The notes beneath the pieces are model-generated. The model saw only the letters and a list, made by a program, of their open reading frames with translations. It was not told where the DNA came from and made no database searches. Shown piece by piece: positions 1-8,722 of a stretch of DNA of 59,558 nt (position 1 is its first letter; each line of letters opens with the position of its first letter). The stretch comes from JBBAFS01 sp041655255 (lineage in GTDB: Bacteria > Spirochaetota > Spirochaetia > Sphaerochaetales > Sphaerochaetaceae), in contig JBBAFS010000003.1 in NCBI GenBank assembly GCA_041655255.1, positions 1 to 59,558 of the forward strand. Direction: 5' to 3'. The position numbers and the translations under genes were made by a program.

Positions 1-193
1 TATGATATATATTCTATATCATTAACTATATATTCTTCTATCATAACATTTAGTTTCGAGTTAAATATTAACTTTTTTTACTCTATTATCATCTAAAAGT
101 TGTTAGTTATTATTTAATAATGCTTATCTCAAAATATATACACTGTACTAAATTATCTCTATTTGATACCTTGCGTTCAAGGAGTTTGAGTAT
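1..193. other. AT-rich upstream region of asnA
   Basis: This stretch at the window edge is very AT-rich and has no supported gene. An 8-bp inverted repeat (ATGATATA at 2-9 against TATATCAT at 15-22) lies at its left end. The asnA Shine-Dalgarno AAGGAG is at 179-184. I could not settle on one promoter because many AT-rich hexamers fit equally well. Confidence 0.5.
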
Positions 194-1228
194 ATGGGTT
201 TACTATTTCCAACAGATTACAAACCGCTGATGACAACACGCCATACTGAAAAGGCTATTAAGTTTGTTAAAGATACTTTTGAAAGTGAATTATCTGCAGG
301 ATTGTATCTATCTAGAGTTACCAGTCCTCTTTTTGTAGCTTCAGGTTCTGGTGTTAATGATGACCTTAATGGGATTGATCAGCCTGTCTCTTTTCATATC
401 AAACAAATGAATAATAATAAGGTTGAGATTGTTCAATCTTTAGCTAAATGGAAGAGAATGGCTTTAGCTGACCATGGTTATCAACCTAACAGTGGTCTTT
501 ATACTGATATGAATGCAATACGCCCTGATGATGAACTTGATGCTACCCACTCTATTTATGTAGATCAGTGGGATTGGGAACTAGTGATGGAAGAAGGTAA
601 TCGGAATTTAGACTACCTTAAATTTGTTGTAAATAAGATTTATAGAGCACTCAAACGAACTGAATTCCTAGTTGGTGAACTTTTTCCTATGTGTACACCC
701 TCTTTAGCAGAACAAGTCACCTTTATTCATGCTGAAGATGCCCAAAAAGAGTATCCAGATCTCACTGCAGATGAACGGGAGCAAGTACTTACCCAAAAAT
801 ATGGGACAATCTTTTTACTAGGGATTGGTTGGCCTTTAGCTGATGGAAAACCTCACGGCTCTAGAGCTCCAGATTATGATGATTGGTCAACTCCATTAGA
901 TAACGGGTATCGTGGTCTAAATGGGGACTTAATTATTTGGGATAGTGTCCGATCTAAAGCAATGGAACTCTCTAGTATGGGTATTAGAGTAGATAAACCT
1001 ACCTTATTACGACAACTCGAACACAGTAACACCTTAGAACGCAAAGAATTATATTGGCATAAACGGTTATTACATGGTGATTTCCCACAAACTATTGGTG
1101 GAGGAATTGGTCAATCTCGAATGTGTATGCTATTGTTAAAAAAAGCTCATATAGGAGAAGTTCAAGCCTCTGTGTGGCCTTCTCATTTCTATGAAGAGGC
1201 AAAAAAACACAAAGTACAACTATTATAG
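194..1228 (+). CDS. asnA: Aspartate--ammonia ligase (asparagine synthetase A)
   Basis: This cytoplasmic enzyme makes asparagine from aspartate, ammonia and ATP. The 344-residue protein matches the AsnA family (about 330 residues) along its whole length, including the class-II aminoacyl-tRNA-synthetase-like core. Recognisable blocks are QPVSFHIK near residue 62, LAKWKRMAL near 83, and the C-terminal GGGIGQSRMCMLLL. The ATG at 194 follows AAGGAG at 179-184 with a 9-base spacing, which fixes the start. Ribokinase begins 7 bases after the stop, so the two are probably cotranscribed, although they share no pathway. An Lrp/AsnC-type regulator, the usual type of asnA controller, is encoded far away at 38767, and a link between them is only a guess. 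Confidence 0.95.
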   Translation: MGLLFPTDYKPLMTTRHTEKAIKFVKDTFESELSAGLYLSRVTSPLFVASGSGVNDDLNGIDQPVSFHIKQMNNNKVEIVQSLAKWKRMALADHGYQPNSGLYTDMNAIRPDDELDATHSIYVDQWDWELVMEEGNRNLDYLKFVVNKIYRALKRTEFLVGELFPMCTPSLAEQVTFIHAEDAQKEYPDLTADEREQVLTQKYGTIFLLGIGWPLADGKPHGSRAPDYDDWSTPLDNGYRGLNGDLIIWDSVRSKAMELSSMGIRVDKPTLLRQLEHSNTLERKELYWHKRLLHGDFPQTIGGGIGQSRMCMLLLKKAHIGEVQASVWPSHFYEEAKKHKVQLL

Positions 1229-1235
1229 GTAAGAT

Positions 1236-2156
1236 ATGGCAATAGTTAATTTTGGTTCAATTAATATAGACAAAGTATTTACAGTTGATTCAATTGTAGT
1301 ACCAAAAGAGACTATTCACAGTCGTCGTGTAGATACTTTCACCGGCGGTAAAGGGGCTAATCAATCTGTCGCTGTTGCTAAATCGGGGTATAAAGAGATC
1401 TATCATGCAGGTCTTATCGGCAGTGATGGCTCTTGGATCATAGATAAACTCTCTTCTTATAAAGTAGATACTCGATTCATTGAAACAATAAAAGATCATC
1501 TAACTGGTCAAGCAATGATCCAAGTCGACTCATCAGGACAAAATGCTATTGTGTTATATGGAGGTGCTAATCACTCATTTACACACTCATATGTCGATAC
1601 TGTATTAGATCACTTTGATAAAGGCTCTTGGGTATTGTTACAAAATGAGATTAATCTCAACGATTATATTCTTAAACAAAGTTACGTTAGGGGACTTAAC
1701 GTGGTATTAAACCCTGCCCCCTACGATTCAACGATAACAGACTTATCGTTAGAGTACCTTAGTGTATTAGCGTTAAATGAAGTTGAAGCTGAAGGTCTTA
1801 GTGGCCTTTCTGACCCACTCAAGGCATTAGAGAAACTATGTAGTGATTATCCAAAGACAGCGATTCTTATCACTGTGGGACCGCATGGAGTGTTATATGG
1901 GAAAGGTAGAACTACTCGATACTCGTATGGGACTTGGGATGTTCCCGTTGTCGACACAACTGCTGCAGGAGATACTTTTATTGGGTATCTTGTCTCCTCT
2001 TTAGCCCAAGGGCTCAGTGTAGAAGAAGCACTACACCTCTCTAGTGCTGCAAGTAATTTGACTATTATGACTCACGGTGCAATGGACTCAATTCCCACTA
2101 TTGGTGAATTATCCCGTATCAATGAATATACCAAAAAAGAGTTCTCTTTGCCTTAA
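1236..2156 (+). CDS. rbsK: Ribokinase (PfkB family)
   Basis: It phosphorylates ribose to ribose 5-phosphate in the cytoplasm. The 306-residue length is typical. The N-terminal PfkB signature with GGKGANQS is at residues 37-44. The C-terminal signature DTTAAGD is at 240-246, where the last Asp is the catalytic base. A substrate-side NPAP block is near 159-162. GGKGANQ and the TAAGD form favour ribokinase over fructokinase or adenosine kinase. It starts 7 bases after asnA. No rbs transport genes are adjacent, so the ribose may come from nucleoside breakdown. Its 3' end overlaps the convergent PfkB gene by 4 bases. Confidence 0.88.
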   Translation: MAIVNFGSINIDKVFTVDSIVVPKETIHSRRVDTFTGGKGANQSVAVAKSGYKEIYHAGLIGSDGSWIIDKLSSYKVDTRFIETIKDHLTGQAMIQVDSSGQNAIVLYGGANHSFTHSYVDTVLDHFDKGSWVLLQNEINLNDYILKQSYVRGLNVVLNPAPYDSTITDLSLEYLSVLALNEVEAEGLSGLSDPLKALEKLCSDYPKTAILITVGPHGVLYGKGRTTRYSYGTWDVPVVDTTAAGDTFIGYLVSSLAQGLSVEEALHLSSAASNLTIMTHGAMDSIPTIGELSRINEYTKKEFSLP

Positions 2157-3082
2157 ATCATATCCCGTACATGTGGTGGGTCTGCACCTTTACGACTCAC
2201 GGTGATACTGGCAGCTTTTACAGCATATTGTAAAATCTCTGTTGCGAGTGCTTCGTCGATTATATCATGTGGACCAATGAAGCGAGCAGAAAGCATAGCA
2301 AGTATGACGCCACTGATGGTATCACCTGCTCCAATAGTATCAACTACAGTAGCTGGTGTTATGGCATCAACATGGATATCAAATGGTGGGTTATGTGAAA
2401 TCCATCTCACTCCTTTTTCTCCAAGGGTAAGGACGATGTGCTGTGCACCACCAAAGCTTAACAGTAAATCAATTGCTTCCTCTAAAGTGAGTTTTGGATA
2501 CAGTAAGGATAGATCTTCATCACTTAATTTAACTATATGTGCTAAAGAGACAACTTCTTTCACTCTCTTAAGATACGAAGCTTCATCTTCAATAACTGAA
2601 GGGCGAACATTGGGGTCAAATAAGATTAAAAGAGAAGAGGAAATCTTTTTTAATGCTTGTATTATCTCGTTGCCACTATGTTCTAAAGCTAGAGAGATTG
2701 AACCGACATGAAGATAACGTAATGCATCATAAGCTTCTACAGTTCTTAAGATACTCTTTGCATCATAACTCTCTATAGTAGTACCACGAGTATAAAAAGA
2801 GTATTGAGCCTGCTTTTTATCATCTAATGTGGCAATTGCTAGTGTTGTGGGTTCAAATCTAAAAGTAAGCTCTTTTACAGTATTGATCTCTTCATGCTTA
2901 AAATAAGAGAGAAGCTTCTGCCCAAAGAAATCTTTAGATAAAGGAGAAAGATAAATCACATTGCCTCCCAAACGAGAGGCAGCGACAGCGCAATTAAGAG
3001 CGCAACCACCGTAGTGGTATGCTAAAAGGCCATCACCCTCAACGACACAATCGATGAGGGCTTCACCTAAAATCCCAATCAT
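2153..3082 (-). CDS. PfkB-family sugar kinase, fructokinase-like
   Basis: This is a 309-residue cytoplasmic carbohydrate kinase. The glycine-rich first signature region is around residues 24-40 (GGCALNCAVAASRLGG) and the second signature DTIGAGD is at 248-254 with catalytic Asp254. FDPNVRP at 155-161 is common in bacterial fructokinases, so fructose is the likeliest substrate, although other sugars are possible. Its ATG overlaps the stop of the upstream PpiC-type chaperone gene (ATGA, 3079-3082), so it is translationally coupled to that gene, an unusual partner. Its stop also overlaps the stop of ribokinase on the other strand. Confidence 0.8.
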   Translation of the reverse strand: MIGILGEALIDCVVEGDGLLAYHYGGCALNCAVAASRLGGNVIYLSPLSKDFFGQKLLSYFKHEEINTVKELTFRFEPTTLAIATLDDKKQAQYSFYTRGTTIESYDAKSILRTVEAYDALRYLHVGSISLALEHSGNEIIQALKKISSSLLILFDPNVRPSVIEDEASYLKRVKEVVSLAHIVKLSDEDLSLLYPKLTLEEAIDLLLSFGGAQHIVLTLGEKGVRWISHNPPFDIHVDAITPATVVDTIGAGDTISGVILAMLSARFIGPHDIIDEALATEILQYAVKAASITVSRKGADPPHVRDMI

Positions 3083-4626
3083 TGATTCAATGTGGGGCCA
3101 ATAATTTTATCAATAAACACCGGTAAGAAGTTATCTTCAAGTTTGTCTGAAGAGAAAATTGCGTTCACAGTATCTTGTTGTGTTCTTTGTTGAGCCAAGA
3201 AAGGATAGAACATAGTAAATTGTGCTTGTAAATCACTTTCCATGGGCTCTTGTGAATCAATACCAACTACTATATAGCCATCAGAGGTCTTAAATGGTCC
3301 CACTATTGACCCTACTGGCTGGGTGTACAATGCAGTAATAGCAGTAGTGTCTTGGCTTAACTCTGCTAACGACCCACCTTGATCTGTATACATAAATCCA
3401 CTGAGTAATTGTGATAACCCTATGTTTATAGGAGTCGATTCAACACTCACTGTTGTGAGATTTGCTCTTTGAGCATCCGAAGCAAGGTTTTTAGCTTGAA
3501 CAGCATCTTGGGCGAATGCTATAGCTTGCTCTTCGAGATATGAAGAGAGGGCACTTTCATCATGTAAAGATAGATAGGTTTTTATATCAGCAATCACATC
3601 ACTCTCGTTAAAATCGGGTTCAAATGGACCTTTGTTTACACGGTAGAAAGTGTAGCCTCCTCCACCGATAAAGATTGGTGAGAGAGAGCCTTCGGCTGTT
3701 GAAAAGAGGACATTCACCTCTTCAGGGATATCAAAGTTGTGTTGTAACTCATGAAGGTACCACGTTCCAGCTTTTCCACCCTCTTGGGCAAACTGATCTA
3801 AGGAGTGTTGTCGTGCTGCATCTTCAAAACTCAATTGTTGTTGTTCAATAAGTGATTTAACACTTTCAGCTTGTTCTTTTGATGCCGAGGTAATCACTGA
3901 AATATCTAATAAGGTAAACAGTGATGGATGCTTTTGGGCATACTCGATAGCTGTTTCATCAGGAAATAAGGAAGAATCAAATAATACATAGCTAAATGAA
4001 CGTGAATGATTTCCAATGTCGATGATATAATCCATCTCTTGTGGTGCAATAAGGGCAGTAGAGTTATCAGTCATGATAGTTTGTACAGGTAGCAACTCAC
4101 TATATTGTTGTTTTACCCTATTACGGCTCTCAACAGTCGCAGCATTATATTTTTCGGCATCAAATTTACCGTCAGTATCATAAATTCCACTCTCTAAAAT
4201 AAGTTTGTTCACCGAGGAGTCAACAACACGTATCCCACTCTTTTTCGCTATATTTTGCATAGCAGTAAAAAAGACGGTGTTTTCAAATGCTCCACGCCAT
4301 ACTTGGTAGGCGGCATTTTGACCACTTCCCCGAACTTGTTGAGACAGAGACTGGTATTGTCGTGCAAAGTAGTTCCCTTGAGCAAATTCAATCTTCTCTT
4401 TATCGTACGAACCAAACACCCAAGAAGACTCAGAGGAGCCACCAAATGAGGGAAATACACCAAAAATCATCACTACTGCAATAGTAACTAAGATGGCATA
4501 GGTGAATATCATGGCCCAGGAGATACCTTTTTTAGGTCCTTTCTCTTTTTTCTTTGGCTCAGGAGGAGTAAATTTGACTACGTTCTCCTCGTTTTGTTCG
4601 GGCTTCTTCTGATCATCTGAAGGCAT
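3079..4626 (-). CDS. Membrane-anchored SurA/PpiD-type peptidyl-prolyl isomerase
   Basis: The protein has 515 residues. A charged, Lys/Glu-rich cytoplasmic segment (about 1-35) is followed by one transmembrane helix (about 36-60) and a long periplasmic part. The early periplasmic region resembles the SurA/PpiD N-terminal chaperone domain. A PpiC parvulin-like module follows at roughly 235-335, with the typical run of alternating helices ending in GGGGYTFYRV. The architecture resembles E. coli PpiD, suggesting a role in folding secreted or outer-membrane proteins. A Shine-Dalgarno GAGAGG lies 6 bases before the ATG. A TTGACA-N17-TATTTT promoter and an 18-bp perfect palindrome lie upstream. It overlaps the downstream sugar kinase by 4 bases. 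Confidence 0.78.
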   Translation of the reverse strand: MPSDDQKKPEQNEENVVKFTPPEPKKKEKGPKKGISWAMIFTYAILVTIAVVMIFGVFPSFGGSSESSWVFGSYDKEKIEFAQGNYFARQYQSLSQQVRGSGQNAAYQVWRGAFENTVFFTAMQNIAKKSGIRVVDSSVNKLILESGIYDTDGKFDAEKYNAATVESRNRVKQQYSELLPVQTIMTDNSTALIAPQEMDYIIDIGNHSRSFSYVLFDSSLFPDETAIEYAQKHPSLFTLLDISVITSASKEQAESVKSLIEQQQLSFEDAARQHSLDQFAQEGGKAGTWYLHELQHNFDIPEEVNVLFSTAEGSLSPIFIGGGGYTFYRVNKGPFEPDFNESDVIADIKTYLSLHDESALSSYLEEQAIAFAQDAVQAKNLASDAQRANLTTVSVESTPINIGLSQLLSGFMYTDQGGSLAELSQDTTAITALYTQPVGSIVGPFKTSDGYIVVGIDSQEPMESDLQAQFTMFYPFLAQQRTQQDTVNAIFSSDKLEDNFLPVFIDKIIGPTLNQ

Positions 4627-4657
4627 GTAAAACCTCTCTAAGTAAGTTAAATCAATC

Positions 4658-4675
4658 TCCTTTCAATTGAAAGGA
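4658..4675. promoter_or_regulatory. Perfect 18-bp palindrome, candidate operator
   Basis: TCCTTTCAATTGAAAGGA is a perfect palindrome. It begins about 4 bases downstream of the transcription start predicted for the PpiD-like gene, where a repressor would block early elongation or an mRNA hairpin could form. No second copy was seen in the window. Confidence 0.5.
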
Positions 4676-4685
4676 CATCTTGGCA

Positions 4686-4714
4686 AAAATACCATGTTGA
4701 GAGTTGCGTGTCAA
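4686..4714 (-). promoter_or_regulatory. Promoter of the PpiD-like/PfkB operon
   Basis: On the minus strand there is a perfect -35 TTGACA (4714-4709), a 17-base spacer and a -10 TATTTT (4691-4686). Transcription would start near 4679, giving a leader of about 50 bases. Confidence 0.65.
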
Positions 4715-4835
4715 CGTAACACTTACGAGTCTCAATAGTGAAAAATTCTCTCTTTACACTCTTTTATAACCGTAGTGGCATCTACTTACCACTTAATAAT
4801 TCCCCTCTTTCACATAGGTGATATAAGAGATGTAA

Positions 4836-4864
4836 TTGACATCGGAAACACCATCTAGTATTGT
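4836..4864 (+). promoter_or_regulatory. Promoter of tRNA-Pro
   Basis: A perfect -35 TTGACA (4836-4841), a 17-base spacer and a -10 TATTGT (4859-4864) place the start near 4871, just before the mature tRNA 5' end at 4880. Confidence 0.7.
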
Positions 4865-4879
4865 TTTCGATGTTGGTGA

Positions 4880-4952
4880 CGGGTAGTAGCGCAGGGGCTA
4901 GCGCACTTGGTTCGGGACCAAGGGGTCGGAGGTTCAAATCCTCTCTACCCGA
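4880..4952 (+). tRNA. tRNA-Pro, anticodon CGG
   Basis: A complete 73-base cloverleaf folds by hand. The acceptor stem is CGGGTAG/CTACCCG, the D-stem GCGC/GCGC, and the anticodon stem CTTGG/CCAAG with loop TTCGGGA (anticodon CGG at 4913-4915). The T-arm is GGAGG-TTCAAAT-CCTCT, and the discriminator is A. The G following the anticodon and the A discriminator suit proline. CCA is not encoded, so the tRNA needs CCA-adding enzyme. It reads CCG and, judging by its own promoter, is transcribed alone. A short AT hairpin follows but no clear T-run terminator. Confidence 0.95.
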
Positions 4953-5000
4953 TACACACAATAATGTATTATCATATCGGATCGATGTTATTACCTCTTT

Positions 5001-5006
5001 TATAAT
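5001..5006 (+). promoter_or_regulatory. Candidate -10 box of the Rrf2 gene
   Basis: TATAAT at 5001-5006 lies 30 bases before the ATG. No good -35 is seen at the right distance, which would suit an activated or auto-regulated promoter. Confidence 0.35.
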
Positions 5007-5035
5007 TCACCAGATGCCTCGATAAAGGAATATGT

Positions 5036-5467
5036 ATGAAAGTATCGACAATGGGGCGTTATGCTATGAGAGTTATGGTTGAACTCGCTAAACACACCAG
5101 TGGCTTAACTACAGCTAAAGAGTTATCTGAAGCACAAGATATCAGTATCAAATATCTAGAACAGATTATGATGCCTCTTGTCCGTTCATCTTTGGTAGTG
5201 AGTGTTCGTGGATCACAAGGGGGATATCGTCTTGCTTACCATCCACATGAAATTACTTCTTTAATGGTACTACAAGCGGTCAAGGGGACTGTGCACCCTG
5301 CCCCATGTCTAGATGAACACTCCTATCATTGTCCAAAAAGAGAACAGTGTGAAACTCAATATCTATGGGAAACGTTGAAAGAGAGTATCGACTCAGTCTT
5401 AGACTCTATCTCCTTACAAACCCTTATTGACCGTCATAACAAAGCGTCAATTGGGATGTGGTTGTGA
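5036..5467 (+). CDS. Rrf2/IscR-family transcriptional regulator
   Basis: This 143-residue protein has the Rrf2 winged-helix fold: MKVSTMGRYAMRVMVELA at the N-terminus, a recognition region around 25-60, and the wing VSVRGSQGGYRLA at about 55-67. Three cysteines, Cys91, Cys99 and Cys105 (C-x7-C-x5-C), sit where IscR binds its [2Fe-2S] cluster (C-x5-C-x5-C), so an iron-sulfur or redox sensor is likely, with a slightly longer first gap. No isc or suf genes are nearby. The start is supported by AAAGGA at 5024-5029. It precedes the acyl-CoA synthetase by 142 bases, so control of that gene is possible but unproven. The stop codon is TGA. Confidence 0.85.
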   Translation: MKVSTMGRYAMRVMVELAKHTSGLTTAKELSEAQDISIKYLEQIMMPLVRSSLVVSVRGSQGGYRLAYHPHEITSLMVLQAVKGTVHPAPCLDEHSYHCPKREQCETQYLWETLKESIDSVLDSISLQTLIDRHNKASIGMWL

Positions 5468-5609
5468 TATAGTTACATATAACTACATACTGCAAACTCT
5501 TTAATCAAAAAGAATTGACTTTTTTATCTCAGTATATCACCATATGAAGATGTCTTAGTTTTTATGGTAGTAGTTATTATTAACTAGGACAAAATTATAG
5601 GAGATTTTT

Positions 5610-7355
5610 ATGCGTGCGTGGGATATATTAGACTCATATAGAGGTAGTTTTTTTCAAGGGGAGTGGCCCTCTATTCCCCATATGGTCAAAATGACAGTTG
5701 ATGCATTTCCCAGCCGAATCGCTTTTTCTATATATCGAAAAGAGGATAAAGAGACCTATACATATACACAAATGTACCAACGTATTTTAGATATCGCATC
5801 CTTTTTAGACCAACAAGGAATTTCTAAGGGTGATACGGTTATCTTAAATGGGAAAAATTCTCCTCAATGGGGTTTAGCTTACTTAGGCATCCTATTTTCA
5901 GGAGCGACTGTTGTCCCATTAGATAATCAGATGCCGATTGACCGAGTCGACTCTCTCAGTGAATTCAGTGAAGCAAAGGCCATATTCGCCGACAGTGATG
6001 TATTAAAGAAACTTGGTAAGAAAAAGTGGTTTAACAGTATCTCCTTCTCCGTCTCTTTGGATGAGAATTCTCCAACCGGAAGTATAAACTTCTCTTCAAT
6101 AGAAGAGGGAGGAAAGGAGATTGCTCACACTGATTATCCCGATGGTGAAGATACTGCTGCTATTTTATTCACCAGTGGAACTACGGGTAATGAGAAAGGG
6201 GTTATTCTCACTCATGCAAACTTTGTCAGTGATGTGTATCAAGCAAGTGACTCAGAGTTTCTCACTATTACTGAAGAAGATGTATTGTATGCTCTGCTAC
6301 CACTTCATCACTCATATGCAATGACAGCTATCTTTTTAGAATCCCTTAAAATTGGCTGTGAGCTGATTTTTGGACCACAGATGATAGTCTCTAAAATCTT
6401 ACAAGATCTTAAACTGGGTAACGTCACAGTCTTTTTAGCCATTCCTTTGTTATACAACAAGCTCCTTGCTGGTTTGATGAAAAAGGTACGAGAAAAGGGA
6501 ATCTTTGCGTATGGTTTTATCCGATTACTGATGAAAGTTAATGGCTTAAGTCGATCTCTTTTTAAGATTAACCATGGTAAAAGATGGTTTAAGCAACTTT
6601 TAGATGGGATAGGAATGTTAGAAAACCGTATTTGTATCTGTGGAGGTGGTCCCCTCTCTCCAAAAACATTTACTGAGTATCAACAACTTGGGCTCGATTT
6701 TGTTCAAGGATACGGTCTTACTGAAACAGCTCCAATTATTACCTTAAACCCTGTCAGTCACTTTAAAGTAAAGAGTGTTGGGAAGGTCTTCCCTCTTGTA
6801 GAGATGCGTATTGCCGATGCTGATCTCTTAGGCGTTGGTGAAGTTCAAGTAAAAGGACCAAATATCTGTAAAGGGTATATGAAAGATCCCGAAGGAACAC
6901 AAGAGCTATTCACTGAAGATGGTTTTTTACGCACTGGAGATCTTGGTTTTTTGGATCGAGAAAACTATTTGTATCTTAAAGGGCGAGCGAAGAACCTCAT
7001 AGTTACCGAAGGGGGAAAGAACGTCTATCCAGAAGAGATTGAAGATCAGTTCCAACTCTACGATCAAATTGAGCAAATCCTTATTAGAGGCTATGTAGCT
7101 CATAAATTTTCCAAGTCGGAAGAGATTGAGGCAGTCATCTATCCAAATCCTGACTATTACACACCACGCAACCTAGATGCCAATCAGATTGCCAAAGATA
7201 TTGAAAAAATTGTCACTGATGTGAATAAAAAGCTCATTGCATATCAAAAAGTTACCAAAACCACGATATTGCAACATCCAATGGCAATGACCAGTACAAA
7301 AAAAATACAGAGAAATAAAGTAACAAGAACCATCGATAGGCTTTTAAAAGGTTAA
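5610..7355 (+). CDS. Long-chain acyl-CoA synthetase (AMP-binding)
   Basis: This 581-residue adenylate-forming enzyme activates a fatty acid to acyl-AMP and then acyl-CoA. The P-loop motif FTSGTTGNEKGV is at about 187-198 and the A5 motif GYGLTETAP at about 370-378. The hinge motif TGDLG, followed by LKGRAKNLIV with GGKNVYPEEIE, marks the C-terminal subdomain. The length and the GRAKNLIV form fit long-chain fatty-acid ligases. It starts after AGGAGA (5599-5604). The amidohydrolase gene begins 2 bases after its stop, which implies cotranscription. The substrate could also be another carboxylic acid. Confidence 0.85.
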   Translation: MRAWDILDSYRGSFFQGEWPSIPHMVKMTVDAFPSRIAFSIYRKEDKETYTYTQMYQRILDIASFLDQQGISKGDTVILNGKNSPQWGLAYLGILFSGATVVPLDNQMPIDRVDSLSEFSEAKAIFADSDVLKKLGKKKWFNSISFSVSLDENSPTGSINFSSIEEGGKEIAHTDYPDGEDTAAILFTSGTTGNEKGVILTHANFVSDVYQASDSEFLTITEEDVLYALLPLHHSYAMTAIFLESLKIGCELIFGPQMIVSKILQDLKLGNVTVFLAIPLLYNKLLAGLMKKVREKGIFAYGFIRLLMKVNGLSRSLFKINHGKRWFKQLLDGIGMLENRICICGGGPLSPKTFTEYQQLGLDFVQGYGLTETAPIITLNPVSHFKVKSVGKVFPLVEMRIADADLLGVGEVQVKGPNICKGYMKDPEGTQELFTEDGFLRTGDLGFLDRENYLYLKGRAKNLIVTEGGKNVYPEEIEDQFQLYDQIEQILIRGYVAHKFSKSEEIEAVIYPNPDYYTPRNLDANQIAKDIEKIVTDVNKKLIAYQKVTKTTILQHPMAMTSTKKIQRNKVTRTIDRLLKG

Positions 7356-7357
7356 GA

Positions 7358-8662
7358 GTGTGGTATCGTAAAAACATGAATATACTCATTACACACGGAA
7401 CACTATTACCCATGACTCAAAAGGATCTTATCCTTAAAGAAGATATTGCTATTGAGCATGGAAAAATCGTCTCTATTGGAGAGGTAGATCCCTCTTTTGT
7501 CCCCGATAAAGTCATTGACGCAACAGATGCCCTTGTACTTCCCTCTTTTGTCAATGCCCACTCTCATATCTCAATGACCTATTTTAGAAACTACAGCGAC
7601 CAAGTCGATAGTTTACAAGATTGGCTTTCAGCAGTGTGGGCTTTAGAAGATACATTAAAAGAAGAAGATATCTACCCCGCTTCACTACTTGCAATCGTTG
7701 AGATGATTCAAAGTGGAATTACCACTTTCAGTGATATGTATTTTTTCCCTCAAGGGACTGTTGAGGCAATGAAAGAGGCAAAAGTCAAAGGCTCTATTGG
7801 ACTAACCCTCTTTGGAGATGAAAAAGAGACTCAAAAACGACTAAACTCAAATCTCCCCTATTTGGTAGATATTCGAAATCAGAGTAAGAATCAAATCTTA
7901 TTCGACATAGCTCCCCACTCGGTGTACACATGTAGTGAAGGGACCTATAAGATGGGCTCAGAAGCGGCTAAAGATGTAGGTTGTGCCCTTCACACCCATG
8001 TCAGTGAAACCCTCCACGAGGTGAATCAGAGTATCGCTACTTTTGGCCTATCCCCTGTTAAGTATCTTGAGAAATTAGGAGTATTTGAAGGTTCTTGCTA
8101 CCTTGCTCATGGGGTACACGTCAGTGATGAAGATATAGAGGTTTTAGCCCAATATAAGATTCCTATTATTCACAACCCAAGTAGTAATGCAAAACTCGCT
8201 TGTGGTATTGCCCCAGTTACTTCGTTTCTTGAACATAGCATACCTGTTGCCTTAGGGACCGATGGTCCTGCTTCAAACAACTCATTAGATATGTTTTTAG
8301 AACTGAGATTAGCCTCATTTTTAGCCTCGTTAAAGAGTATGAAACCCCATGCTATTACTCCGTATCAGCTACTACGAATGGCAACCATTGAAGGGGCCAA
8401 AGCTCTTGGACGAGAAAAAGAGTGTGGAACCTTAGAAGTAGGCAAAGATGCCGATATCATCTTAGTTGATACCACCTCAACACATATGAACCCTCACAAT
8501 GATTATTACTCCTCTCTTATCTTTTCAGCAAAATCGAGTGATGTAAAAACGGTGTTGTGTAAAGGGGAAGTATTGATGGAAAATCGCCAAATTCCCCATA
8601 TCGACCTTGAGCGTCTGTTGGACCAGGTGAACTCACAATGGGAGCACATTAAAAAAAGGTAG
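7358..8662 (+). CDS. Amidohydrolase, MTA/SAH deaminase-like
   Basis: This is a metal-dependent deaminase of the 5-methylthioadenosine/S-adenosylhomocysteine deaminase group. In order it shows the HxH metal site (NAHSHIS, about residue 67), a metal His in LHTHVSE (about 210), LAHGVH (about 247) and the catalytic Asp region GTDGPASNNSLDMF (about 302). The C-terminal DADIILVD block is typical. The GTG at 7358 has AAGG 6 bases upstream. An in-frame ATG at 7376 gives MNILITHGTLLP, the usual family N-terminus, but has no good ribosome site. It is cotranscribed with the acyl-CoA synthetase. Guanine or other purine deaminase activity cannot be excluded. Confidence 0.82.
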   Translation: MWYRKNMNILITHGTLLPMTQKDLILKEDIAIEHGKIVSIGEVDPSFVPDKVIDATDALVLPSFVNAHSHISMTYFRNYSDQVDSLQDWLSAVWALEDTLKEEDIYPASLLAIVEMIQSGITTFSDMYFFPQGTVEAMKEAKVKGSIGLTLFGDEKETQKRLNSNLPYLVDIRNQSKNQILFDIAPHSVYTCSEGTYKMGSEAAKDVGCALHTHVSETLHEVNQSIATFGLSPVKYLEKLGVFEGSCYLAHGVHVSDEDIEVLAQYKIPIIHNPSSNAKLACGIAPVTSFLEHSIPVALGTDGPASNNSLDMFLELRLASFLASLKSMKPHAITPYQLLRMATIEGAKALGREKECGTLEVGKDADIILVDTTSTHMNPHNDYYSSLIFSAKSSDVKTVLCKGEVLMENRQIPHIDLERLLDQVNSQWEHIKKR

Positions 8663-8722
8663 TTTTTACCACCTTGTGCCCAAAGACCGCAATAATGCCT
8701 TTAAATTAGCTCATGGGTGATG

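Noticed and set aside
1..24. Inverted repeat ATGATATA/TATATCAT as a terminator or mobile-element end
   Set aside because: It is short, purely AT-rich and at the window edge, so chance is likely.
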